This document shows, in pieces, positions 1 to 6,067 of a stretch of 10,791 nucleotides of DNA. The notes beneath the pieces were generated by a model that saw only the letters and a list, made by a program, of their open reading frames with translations, searched no databases and had not been told where the DNA came from. The first letter of the stretch is position 1, and every line of letters begins with the position of its first letter. Made by a program: the position numbers and the translations under genes. This DNA is from Eubacterium sp. (lineage in GTDB: Bacteria > Bacillota_A > Clostridia > Lachnospirales > Lachnospiraceae): assembly GCA_017475785.1 (NCBI GenBank), contig JAFVEX010000131.1, positions 1 through 10,791 on the forward strand. The letters run 5' to 3'.

Positions 1-186
1 ATCACCGCTCAGCTCCCGGGAGATTTTCCCGTCAAATGCGTCTAAATTTCTAGAAATACCTCCAGTATTCCTTCGAAATTTATCCTTTTTGGCGGAAAAA
101 TCTCCTCGGGATCAGACCGGCTCGAATTAATCAGTGTTTCCATAGGAAAAAGTTTCGCAATTACCTGCATTATCATTTCATTTGAC

Positions 187-192
187 AGGAGA
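187..192 (+). promoter_or_regulatory. Ribosome binding site for the homocysteine methyltransferase gene
   Basis: AGGAGA lies eight bases before the ATG at 201 and fixes that start. In the rest of 1-186 I see no convincing promoter, SAM riboswitch or cobalamin riboswitch. There is only an AT-rich stretch with a perfect 12-base palindrome (atttctagaaat, 46-57) and a small hairpin (cggga 17-21 with tcccg 27-31). Confidence 0.7.
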
Positions 193-200
193 ACAAACGA

Positions 201-1586
201 ATGGCTATACAAAAAACAATCGGTCTTGAGCGCTGCTTTTTTGACGGAGGGCTTGGAACCATGCTGCAGCAGGCGGGTCTTGCCGCCGGCGAGCTGCCGG
301 AAACCTGGAACCTCTCCCATCCGGAAGATCTTATCCGGATCCACTCAGCATATCTGGAGGCCGGCTGTGATATTTTCAACGCGAATACCTTTGGCGCGAA
401 CAGGCTGAAATATCCGGATAATCTGGAGGAAATCATTTCCGCCGGAATTCAGGCCGCCATGGAGGCGCGGCGACGGGCAAACCGCCCTGACGCGAAAATC
501 GCGCTTGATATCGGCCCTTCCGGCAAGCTGCTGGAGCCCATGGGGGATCTCTCGTTTGAGGACGCGGTCAGCCTGTTTGGCGAGGTCGTCCGGTGCGGCG
601 CCGCTGCGGGCGCCGATCTTGTCCTGATCGAAACCATGACGGATTCTCTTGAGGCAAAGGCCGCTGTCCTTGCAGCCAGGGAGAACTGTGATCTTCCCGT
701 CTGGCTGACTATGGTATTTGACGAAAACGGTTATATGCTGACAGGCGGAACGCCGGAATCCATGACGCCGCTTATGGAGGGGCTTGGCGTACAGGCATTC
801 GGCATTAACTGCAGCCTCGGGCCAGAGCAGATGAAGCCTATCGCAAAGCGTTTTCTGGCTGTCTCCTCCAGTCCGGTGATCGTAAATCCGAACGCGGGAT
901 TGCCGCGCGTCGAGAACGGCACGGTTTACTACGATATCACAGCGGAAGTGTTTTCGGAACAGATGAAAGAAATCTCCAAAGCGGGTGCCCACGCGGTCGG
1001 GGGCTGCTGCGGTACGACGCCTGCCCACATTTCCGCGGTCAGAGAGACCTGCGGTGATCTCCCGTTTACCCCGCCGGAGCCCAGGCCTTTCGCGGTTATC
1101 ACCTCATCCTCCGCGGCGCTTGTACTGGACGGTGTGCCGGAAATGGCGGGACGGGCAGATATGGATGATCCTGACGGGGAGTTCGAAGAAGCGCTTGCGG
1201 ATTCTGACGCGGAGACGCTTGTCGACCTCTATGTCGAGCTGGAGGATGATGCCGATGTTCTGGAGGTCTGTGTTGACGGCGGCGACGCCGATCCTGCGGC
1301 GCTTCTGCCGGATGTCGTGCGTCAGCTGCAGGGGATGACTTCTCTTCCGCTTCTGATCGACAGTTCCGATAAGGCCGCGCTCGCTGCCGCGATGCGTATT
1401 TATAACGGCAAGCCCCTTGTGCGGACTGACGGATCTGCTGAAGATATGCAGGAGCTGTTCCCGCTCGTACAGAAGTACGGCGCGTCGATTCTGGTCTCGC
1501 CTGCCGCGCCCGAAACACGCGAATCAATCCTGCAGACCGCCGCGTCATTCGGTATTCCCGCAAAAGAACTGATCTTCGAAGAATGA
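201..1586 (+). CDS. Homocysteine S-methyltransferase domain protein with degenerate, truncated pterin-binding domain (MetH N-terminal-like)
   Basis: The 461-residue product should transfer a methyl group to homocysteine, in the manner of the N-terminal module of cobalamin-dependent methionine synthase. Residues about 10-285 form the homocysteine-binding barrel. The start reads FDGGLGTMLQ, and the zinc ligands are visible as C204 in GINCSLGP and C269-C270 in GGCCGTTP. Residues about 340-461 resemble the first half of the methyltetrahydrofolate (pterin) barrel: LPLLIDSSD, then AAMRIYNGKPLV, then PLVQKYGA. Here the usual NSVNG-like pterin-binding stretch reads RTDGSAED, and the chain stops at GIPAKELIFEE, where full-length relatives continue. 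No B12-binding domain follows. An acidic linker (about 315-350) joins the two parts. The ATG at 201 has AGGAGA eight bases upstream (187-192). The gene converges on rsfS. It probably needs a separate corrinoid protein or another methyl donor; this is inference. Confidence 0.85.
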   Translation: MAIQKTIGLERCFFDGGLGTMLQQAGLAAGELPETWNLSHPEDLIRIHSAYLEAGCDIFNANTFGANRLKYPDNLEEIISAGIQAAMEARRRANRPDAKIALDIGPSGKLLEPMGDLSFEDAVSLFGEVVRCGAAAGADLVLIETMTDSLEAKAAVLAARENCDLPVWLTMVFDENGYMLTGGTPESMTPLMEGLGVQAFGINCSLGPEQMKPIAKRFLAVSSSPVIVNPNAGLPRVENGTVYYDITAEVFSEQMKEISKAGAHAVGGCCGTTPAHISAVRETCGDLPFTPPEPRPFAVITSSSAALVLDGVPEMAGRADMDDPDGEFEEALADSDAETLVDLYVELEDDADVLEVCVDGGDADPAALLPDVVRQLQGMTSLPLLIDSSDKAALAAAMRIYNGKPLVRTDGSAEDMQELFPLVQKYGASILVSPAAPETRESILQTAASFGIPAKELIFEE

Positions 1587-1634
1587 TGCCCGTATTCAGA
1601 TAAGAAAAGCATATTTGTGCCGTGGTATAAACAA

Positions 1635-1720
1635 AGAGGCTGTCGCCAAACAATCAAATGCATAGGTTCCAATGATCTATTATGCATTAGATATGCCAGG
1701 TGACAGCCTCTCATCTTTTT
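1635..1720. terminator. Nested palindrome, probable bidirectional terminator between convergent genes
   Basis: The outer arms are 1635-1647 (agaggctgtcgcc) and 1699-1711 (ggtgacagcctct): 13 pairs with one G-U. An inner pair, aatgcata (1657-1664) with tatgcatt (1681-1688), forms a second stem within the loop. The + strand continues into catcttttt (1712-1720). The minus strand continues into a shorter T-rich run after the same stem. The site lies between the stop of the homocysteine methyltransferase gene (1586) and the stop of rsfS (1723), where both need termination. The length and internal palindrome are more than a terminator requires, so a dispersed small repeat that serves as terminator is an alternative. 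Confidence 0.7.
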
Positions 1721-1722
1721 GA

Positions 1723-2076
1723 TCAGTCAATCGCCGTTCTGTCCACAAGGTTTCCGTCGCGCCAGATGCGCTCCAGGTCATAAAACAGGCGGTTCTCTTC
1801 GTCAAAGATATGAATGACCAGATCGCCATAATCCATCAAAATCCAGTTTGCTGTGCGGTATCCTTCGATGTGTTTCGGTTCCACGCCGATCTTGCTCAGG
1901 CGTTCTTCCACCTCATCGGCCATTGCCTGAACCTGATTCCGGTTTGAGCCGCTGGCAATGATAAAATAGTCCGCAAGCGTCGAGATGGACTCTATGTTGA
2001 TCAGCTTAATGTCAATTGCCTTCTTCTCTTCCATCGCGTCATAAGCGATTCCGGCGAGTTCCTGTGATGTTGCCAT
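1723..2076 (-). CDS. rsfS: Ribosomal silencing factor RsfS (DUF143/Iojap family)
   Basis: The 117-residue product is a full-length RsfS. In the family it binds ribosomal protein L14 on the large subunit and blocks joining of the small subunit, damping translation in starvation. Family signatures are clear: DYFIIASGSNRNQV (about 37-50), then WILMDYGDLVIHIF (about 78-91), then FYDLERIW near the C terminus. The ATG at 2076 lies three bases after the yqeK stop. Its AAGGAGGG site (2087-2094) is inside the end of yqeK, so the two are likely translationally coupled. It is the last gene of the minus-strand cluster and is followed by the palindromic terminator. In many relatives a LytR-type gene separates yqeK from rsfS; none is present here. 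Confidence 0.95.
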   Translation of the reverse strand: MATSQELAGIAYDAMEEKKAIDIKLINIESISTLADYFIIASGSNRNQVQAMADEVEERLSKIGVEPKHIEGYRTANWILMDYGDLVIHIFDEENRLFYDLERIWRDGNLVDRTAID

Positions 2077-2079
2077 AAT

Positions 2080-2700
2080 TCATTCACCCTCCTTCTCAAC
2101 ATGCTTCGCGTAGTAAGCATATGCATTTCTCGTCATAGGATCCATAGACTTGGGATTGCGGGACAGGTAGCTGACTGTATCCCGCAGGATCTCGCAGACA
2201 CACCGGTCCAGATCCTGAAAAGCCAGCTGCCTGAGTTCGGGCAGCCGCGGCGCGCGGTCCCGGTTCGGCTCGATATAATCCGCCGTAAAGATGATTTTTT
2301 CCAGAATCGTCATGTCAGGTTTGCCGGTCGTGTGCCACCTGATTGCTTCCAGAATCGATAAATCTGTGACCCCATACTCAGCTCTTGCGAGATAAACGCC
2401 GGCTCTGGCATGAAGAAGTGCCGTATGTTCCAGTTCAAACGGCGAAACATCTATGCGTTCGCGCATACAGAGTTTTCGCAGTTCTTCACCGCTCAGATGC
2501 TTTGCGCAGTCATGCAGCAAACCTGCAATACGGGTCTCAGGCAGCGGGCAGCCATAGCGCATCGCAAGCGCGCAGGCTGTATAAGTCACGCCAAGGGTGT
2601 GGCGGAATCTCCCTGCATTCTGAAGCCCCGCAAGCTTCTGCTCAATCTGTACCGGATCCGGAAACCGCAGCTGTGTGTTACTTCCTGTCTTTTTCTTCAT
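2080..2700 (-). CDS. yqeK: YqeK-type HD domain hydrolase (diadenosine tetraphosphatase, symmetrical)
   Basis: The product is an HD-superfamily metal-dependent phosphohydrolase of 206 residues. Characterised YqeK proteins cut Ap4A symmetrically into two ADP, removing an alarmone-like nucleotide. Visible metal ligands are H34 (RFRH), H63-D64 (LLHDCAK), H92 and H97 (EHTALLHARAG), H123 (IRWHTTG) and D141 (FTADYIEP). I chose the ATG at 2700 (MKKKTGSN) over an in-frame upstream ATG at 2754. AGGAG (2708-2712) sits seven bases before it, and the upstream extension of 18 residues lies inside nadD. The start overlaps the nadD 3' end by 23 bases, which suggests coupling. Length and motif order are normal for the family. 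Confidence 0.93.
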   Translation of the reverse strand: MKKKTGSNTQLRFPDPVQIEQKLAGLQNAGRFRHTLGVTYTACALAMRYGCPLPETRIAGLLHDCAKHLSGEELRKLCMRERIDVSPFELEHTALLHARAGVYLARAEYGVTDLSILEAIRWHTTGKPDMTILEKIIFTADYIEPNRDRAPRLPELRQLAFQDLDRCVCEILRDTVSYLSRNPKSMDPMTRNAYAYYAKHVEKEGE

Positions 2701-3328
2701 CTGCAAGCTCCTGCAAGTGATATATCCGAGATGCTTCAATATAGTCGATGACATTATCCGGGATGTAATATTTTACCGATTCGCCTGCCTGAATCATCTC
2801 GCGCAGATGGTGCGACGATATATCGAGATTCGGTGTGTCAAGCTTCAGAAAAGAGCCGCCATACTTCGCCTGTTTCGCCTGTATTTCGTGATCAAACAGA
2901 ACCGGATCTGTCTGGTTCCTTGTCGCGACAACCAGATGGCAGGCAGCCGTGACTCTGGCAGGTTCTCTCCAGGTATCAAAGTCAAACAGACTGTCAGCGC
3001 CGATAATAAAGAAATAATCATTTTCCGGGTGCAGCTCATTTAGTTTCTCCAGTGTGCGGTACGTATAGCTGTATCCATCGGGGTTCATCTCCATCTGCGA
3101 GAGACGAAAATGTGGATTTGAAGCGATGGCACGCCGCACCATCTCGACACGCTGCGCATCAGAAGCACGCCCCAGCCGATTCTGCTTGTGCGGCGGATTC
3201 CCGGCCGGCATAAAATAAACCGTATCCAGATGGAACTGGCGGTGCGCCGCCTCGCCAAGTATCAGATGACCGATGTGAATCGGATCAAAGGTGCCTCCCA
3301 TGATGCCGACACGCGTCTTTTCTTTCAT
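2678..3328 (-). CDS. nadD: Nicotinate-nucleotide adenylyltransferase NadD
   Basis: The product joins nicotinate mononucleotide to AMP from ATP, giving deamido-NAD in the cytoplasmic NAD pathway. The 216-residue chain carries the nucleotidyltransferase signature GGTFDPIHIGH at residues 11-21, PAGNPPHK at 41-48, FIIGADSLFDFDTW at about 107-120, and the C-terminal phosphate-binding segment at 170-176. That last segment reads ISSHHLR rather than the commoner ISSTxIR; the serines and arginine are kept, so activity is still expected. The ATG at 3328 is preceded by AAGGAGAG (3333-3340). A longer in-frame reading to 3526 would overlap yhbY and lacks family similarity, so I reject it. It lies 61 bases downstream of yhbY and overlaps yqeK. 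Confidence 0.95.
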   Translation of the reverse strand: MKEKTRVGIMGGTFDPIHIGHLILGEAAHRQFHLDTVYFMPAGNPPHKQNRLGRASDAQRVEMVRRAIASNPHFRLSQMEMNPDGYSYTYRTLEKLNELHPENDYFFIIGADSLFDFDTWREPARVTAACHLVVATRNQTDPVLFDHEIQAKQAKYGGSFLKLDTPNLDISSHHLREMIQAGESVKYYIPDNVIDYIEASRIYHLQELADEEKDRK

Positions 3329-3389
3329 GGCTCTCTCCTTCAAATGTTCTTTTGACGTGTCAGGTTCTATCCCGCGGCAGATCACTGCT

Positions 3390-3704
3390 TCAAACCTGCT
3401 TTTTCGGCCGCGGCAGCTCAATTTTCCGATGCTTTTTATCTCCCTGGCGGTAAAAAACAACTTTTCTCCCGACGACCTGAACGCAGACCGCGCCTGTCCG
3501 CTCCGCGAGCGTTTCAGCGGCTTCACGCAAGTCGCCCTCCCAGGCCTTCTGGACGCCGATTTTTACCAGTTCTCTCGCGCGCAGTGCCTCATCAAGAGAC
3601 TCCGTAAATTCCGGTGTAACGCCGCCTTTCCCCAGCTGCAGGATCGCCTCTTCTTTCATGGCAAGCCCTTTCAGGAAAGCGCGTTGTTTGCTGGTTATCT
3701 CCAT
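3390..3704 (-). CDS. yhbY: YhbY-family CRM-domain RNA-binding protein
   Basis: This is a small (104-residue) single CRM-domain protein. Family members bind RNA and associate with pre-50S ribosomal particles, which fits the neighbouring obg gene. The N terminus MEITSKQRAFLKGLA and the GxxG-type loop in LQLGKGGVT (about 23-31) are typical, as is the motif VVGRKVVFYRQ near residue 82. The C terminus is basic (KKHRKIELPRPKKQV). The ATG at 3704 has AAGGAG at 3711-3716, and that site overlaps the obg stop codon (3715-3717). A longer frame reaching 3794 would run back into obg and has no such support. Coupling to obg is therefore likely. Confidence 0.93.
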   Translation of the reverse strand: MEITSKQRAFLKGLAMKEEAILQLGKGGVTPEFTESLDEALRARELVKIGVQKAWEGDLREAAETLAERTGAVCVQVVGRKVVFYRQGDKKHRKIELPRPKKQV

Positions 3705-3714
3705 AATTTGCTCC

Positions 3715-5028
3715 TTATTTATAATACTCAAACGAATGTCCGTAAACCCAGACAAGGTCTCCGTCCGTGACGCCAGCCTCCTCAAGTGCGTCAAGGATAC
3801 CGCTTTCAGACAGGAATTTCTGGAAAAACGCGAAGCCCTTCTCTGACTCCAGGTTGGTATATCCGAGCATCTTTTCCACTCTGGGACCCTCTACGTGGAA
3901 TACATGCGCGTCATCCGGATCTGTCGTCACGATAAACGGAAGCGTCTGATCTACAGGAATGATTTCGTCTACGTCGATTTCCGCGTCAAAATGCATGCTT
4001 TCCTTTGGGATTTTCTCCAGCTCCTGCCGCACGTAATACAGCAGTTCCCTGATTCCGTCTCCTGTGGCGGCCGAAATGGGAAACACCTTGATTCCCGCAG
4101 GTTCAAAGGCCTCTCTAATATGATCCACGGGGCTCTTTTCGCCTGTTTCCGTATAGTACTCCATGTACAGCAGATCTGTTTTATTCGCCGCAATCACCTG
4201 CTTTCTGGCGGAAAGATCAATGCCGTATTTTTCCAGCTCCTGATTGATCTTCTGCACATCCTCGACAGGGTCACGCCCCTCACTTCCGGAAGCGTCAACC
4301 AGGTGAATAAACATCCTCGTCCGCTCGATGTGCCGCAGGAACTCAAACCCAAGCCCGGCGCCTTCAGAGGCACCTTCGATCAGACCAGGAATATCGGCGA
4401 CGACAAACCCGGCTCCGTCCGGAAAATCCACAACGCCAAGATTTGGCACCAGCGTCGTAAAATGATAATTTGCGATTTTGGGCGCCGCGTTGCTTACACG
4501 GGACAGAAATGTAGACTTACCGACGTTCGGGAATCCCACGAGCCCGACGTCCGCGATCAGTTTCAACTCCAGACGAACCTCCAGCTCTCTGGCCGGCTGT
4601 CCGGGCTGCGCGTAGCGCGGCGCCTGCATGGTTGGCGTGGCGTAGTGCATATTTCCTTTTCCGCCTCTTCCGCCCTGCAGCAGCACGACACGTCTGTTTT
4701 CGCCGGAAAGATCGGCGATCACCTTTCCTGTCTGAACGTCCAGCACAACTGTTCCCTCAGGAACTTTCAGCACCAGATCCTTGCCGTCACTTCCGTGACA
4801 CTTCCGCTTCTGCCCGTCCTCGCCGTTTCCGGCGGCAAATTTGTGCTGATAGCGGTAATTGGCAAGCGTGTTCAGCCCGGGATCAATCTCAAAGACAATA
4901 CTGCCGCCCCTGCCGCCGTCTCCGCCGTCCGGGCCGCCGTTCGGGACATACTTTTCCCTGCGGAAGCTGACATGTCCGTCTCCGCCTTTTCCGGATTTTA
5001 TGATGATTCTCGCTCTGTCTGCAAACAT
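3715..5028 (-). CDS. obg: Obg/CgtA ribosome-assembly GTPase
   Basis: The product is a 437-residue GTPase that binds the large ribosomal subunit in late assembly and is linked to ppGpp stress signalling in the family. Three domains are visible. The glycine-rich Obg fold is at 1-158 (KSGKGGDGHVSFRREK, then NGGPDGGDGGRGG). The G domain is at about 159-335 with G1 GFPNVGKST (165-173), TT at 191-192, G3 DIPGLIEG (212-219), G4 NKTD (282-285) and G5 SAAT (319-322). The OCT domain fills the C terminus (about 352-437, VDEIIPVDQTLPFIV to VWVYGHSFEYY). The ATG at 5028 has AAGAGGGG at 5035-5042. The gene is preceded by a 129-base gap with a terminator-like hairpin, so its expression may be set below that of rplU and rpmA. 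Confidence 0.97.
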   Translation of the reverse strand: MFADRARIIIKSGKGGDGHVSFRREKYVPNGGPDGGDGGRGGSIVFEIDPGLNTLANYRYQHKFAAGNGEDGQKRKCHGSDGKDLVLKVPEGTVVLDVQTGKVIADLSGENRRVVLLQGGRGGKGNMHYATPTMQAPRYAQPGQPARELEVRLELKLIADVGLVGFPNVGKSTFLSRVSNAAPKIANYHFTTLVPNLGVVDFPDGAGFVVADIPGLIEGASEGAGLGFEFLRHIERTRMFIHLVDASGSEGRDPVEDVQKINQELEKYGIDLSARKQVIAANKTDLLYMEYYTETGEKSPVDHIREAFEPAGIKVFPISAATGDGIRELLYYVRQELEKIPKESMHFDAEIDVDEIIPVDQTLPFIVTTDPDDAHVFHVEGPRVEKMLGYTNLESEKGFAFFQKFLSESGILDALEEAGVTDGDLVWVYGHSFEYYK

Positions 5029-5100
5029 GAGAAACCCCTCTTAAGGAAGCAGTGATTCACCCGAGCCGCTCTGACTGCGTCAAAGGGATAAACCACGATT

Positions 5101-5140
5101 CCTAAAATAAAATGAACTGCTGCAAAATAACATGCAGCAG
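5101..5140 (-). terminator. Terminator-like or attenuator hairpin between rpmA and obg
   Basis: Read on the minus strand, an 8-bp perfect stem (arms 5133-5140 and 5117-5124, ctgctgca with tgcagcag) with an 8-base loop is followed by the T-rich run ttcattttatttta (5116-5103). This has the shape of an intrinsic terminator. It begins 17 bases after the rpmA stop. The genes beyond it (obg to rsfS) have no strong promoter that I can see, so partial termination is more likely than complete. Termination efficiency is inferred from shape only. Confidence 0.6.
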
Positions 5141-5157
5141 CCCATTTACACAACCGG

Positions 5158-5418
5158 TTAATCTTCGACCGGAACGACAGAAACTTTCTTTCTGTCTCTT
5201 CCGTATCTGTGATAGCGGACAATCCCGTCAGCGGTCGCAAACAATGTATCATCCTTGCCCCTGCCTACATTGACACCAGGATGAATGTGTGTTCCGCGCT
5301 GTCTGTAAAGAATATTTCCGGCTTTGACAAACTGTCCGTCAGCCCGCTTCGCTCCGAGGCGCTTCGACTCGGAATCGCGGCCGTTCTTTGTGGAGCCGAC
5401 ACCCTTTTTATGAGCCAT
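5158..5418 (-). CDS. rpmA: 50S ribosomal protein L27 (bL27), short N-terminal form
   Basis: The product is an 86-residue bL27, whose N-terminal tail reaches the peptidyl-transferase centre. The chain starts directly with [20 protein letters not shown], followed by the conserved [22 protein letters not shown] and [14 protein letters not shown]. Most Firmicutes make L27 with about nine extra N-terminal residues ending in FFA, which the Prp protease removes. That extension is absent here. The ATG at 5418 has AAGGAGG (5427-5433) at ideal spacing, and the upstream in-frame bases belong to the gap and the end of rplU. Only 19 bases separate it from rplU, leaving no room for prp. This resembles the Gram-negative arrangement. 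Confidence 0.96.
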   Translation of the reverse strand: MAHKKGVGSTKNGRDSESKRLGAKRADGQFVKAGNILYRQRGTHIHPGVNVGRGKDDTLFATADGIVRYHRYGRDRKKVSVVPVED

Positions 5419-5426
5419 TACGAATT

Positions 5427-5433
5427 CCTCCTT
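5427..5433 (-). promoter_or_regulatory. Ribosome binding site fixing the short rpmA start
   Basis: AAGGAGG sits eight bases before the ATG at 5418. It shows that translation begins at MAHKKG and not further upstream, so the missing N-terminal extension is not a start-calling artefact. Confidence 0.85.
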
Positions 5434-5437
5434 GCTG

Positions 5438-5746
5438 TTATGCGTTGATCTTGTCGATCTTTACTTCTGTGTACTGCTGTCTGTGACCGTTTTTGCAGTG
5501 ATATCCGGTCTTTCTCTTGTACTTATAGATGACGACCTTTTTGCCCTTGCCGTTTCCGGTCACGGTCGCGGATACGGTTGCGTTCTCAACGTCCTTGCCG
5601 ACCTTCAGGGTCTCGTCGTCTCTTACTGCAAGTACCTGGTCAAATGTAACAGCCTCGTCTGCTTCGACGCCAAGCTTTTCCACGCGGATGACATCACCCT
5701 CGGAAACCTTGTACTGTTTACCACCTGTTGCAATAATCGCGTACAT
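5438..5746 (-). CDS. rplU: 50S ribosomal protein L21 (bL21)
   Basis: The product is a 102-residue full-length bL21, which binds 23S rRNA in the large subunit. The N terminus [25 protein letters not shown] is diagnostic. The C-terminal part has the usual basic segment [22 protein letters not shown] followed by YTEVKIDKI. The ATG at 5746 has AAGGAGG at 5753-5759. It is the first gene after the promoter at 5825-5853 and a roughly 70-base leader, and lies 19 bases upstream of rpmA. Confidence 0.97.
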   Translation of the reverse strand: MYAIIATGGKQYKVSEGDVIRVEKLGVEADEAVTFDQVLAVRDDETLKVGKDVENATVSATVTGNGKGKKVVIYKYKRKTGYHCKNGHRQQYTEVKIDKINA

Positions 5747-5818
5747 AAGGCACCTCCTTATTAATCTCGCCAGATGCGGCGGCCTTCCGGCACTTGAAAG
5801 CCTCTCTGAGCGGCATAC
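5747..5818 (-). promoter_or_regulatory. Structured rplU 5' leader (L21-leader-like)
   Basis: If transcription starts about seven bases past the -10 box, the rplU messenger has a leader of about 70 bases. On the minus strand it can form a 7-bp stem (arms at 5796-5802 and 5781-5787, ggctttc with gaaggcc, one G-U) over an 8-base loop. A shorter cgcc/ggcg hairpin follows just before the ribosome binding site. Ribosomal-protein leaders upstream of rplU are known in low-GC Gram-positive bacteria and bind the protein for feedback. I recognise the position and compact folding but cannot match the covariance model by eye, so family membership is inferred. Confidence 0.5.
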
Positions 5819-5824
5819 CCATAC

Positions 5825-5853
5825 AATATACCATCCGCCGCATTATTTGTCAA
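5825..5853 (-). promoter_or_regulatory. Sigma-A-type promoter for the rplU operon
   Basis: On the minus strand the -35 box is TTGACA (5853-5848), a perfect consensus. The -10 box is TATATT (5830-5825), and the spacer is exactly 17 bases (5831-5847). It points at rplU, with a start point expected near 5818. It is the strongest promoter I can see in the window and probably drives rplU to rsfS. The tandem repeats lie directly upstream of the -35 box. Confidence 0.85.
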
Positions 5854-5860
5854 CTGCTTT

Positions 5861-5961
5861 CCGGCAATTGACGCAGGTGTTTTTCGGTGTTTTTCGGTAA
5901 TTGACGCGGCTGTTTTCCGGTAATTGACGCGGCTGTTTCGCGGCAATTATCCTGTTCTTTT
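5861..5961. repeat. Tandem repeat array, about 23-bp period, upstream of the rplU promoter
   Basis: Written on the + strand, the core ggtaattgacgcggctgttt occurs at 5896-5915 and 5919-5938 without mismatch (the identity runs 21 bases, period 23). A near copy starts at 5863 and a decayed copy at 5942. Between the first and second copies the 10-mer ggtgtttttc is itself duplicated (5876-5885 and 5886-5895), making that spacing 33 bases. The array ends eight bases upstream of the -35 box. It could be a set of protein-binding sites or a slippage product; the sequence alone does not decide. Confidence 0.85.
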
Positions 5962-6067
5962 CCGACAGTTCATCTGGCTGACGCAGCCTGGTACACGGTG
6001 TGTCATACCATCCCCGCTGACGAGCATTCCCACCTCTGATTTTGTCTGGTCTGACCGCCTGTAACGT

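Noticed and set aside
1..45. C-terminal end of an upstream + strand gene (frame 1 open to the TAA at 43-45)
   Set aside because: Only 14 codons are visible and none is recognisable, so chance is as likely.
1..200. SAM or cobalamin riboswitch upstream of the homocysteine methyltransferase gene
   Set aside because: I looked for the conserved cores expected for methionine-pathway riboswitches and saw none. A riboswitch beyond the left edge cannot be excluded, but nothing here supports one.
345..1028. Minus-strand open frame (227 codons) inside the homocysteine methyltransferase gene
   Set aside because: The + strand frame shows clear family motifs and zinc ligands. The antisense frame shows none.
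3329..3526. N-terminal extension of NadD to the first in-frame ATG at 3526
   Set aside because: The added 66 residues are antisense-like, overlap yhbY, and are not part of the family. The ATG at 3328 has a strong ribosome binding site and the nucleotide-binding motif at the normal distance.
3895..5055. Long + strand open frame (386 codons) opposite obg
   Set aside because: It lies antisense to the highly conserved obg, has a low-complexity composition with no family resemblance, and has no good ribosome binding site. It is a by-product of obg codon use.
5058..5090. Promoter for obg starting at TTGACG on the minus strand
   Set aside because: The -35 is acceptable, but the base run at the matching -10 position (GTGAAT) is poor, so I do not call it.
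5761..5946. Minus-strand 61-codon frame upstream of rplU
   Set aside because: It covers the promoter, leader and tandem repeats. Its sequence is just the repeat translated, and it has no ribosome binding site.
5861..5961. CRISPR array
   Set aside because: The repeats are directly adjoining with no unique spacers of constant size, and no cas genes are nearby.
5967..6067. Terminator after the CPBP gene
   Set aside because: Small inverted repeats exist (ggct with agcc around 5976-5988), but none is followed by a T-run, so readthrough into the rplU region seems possible.
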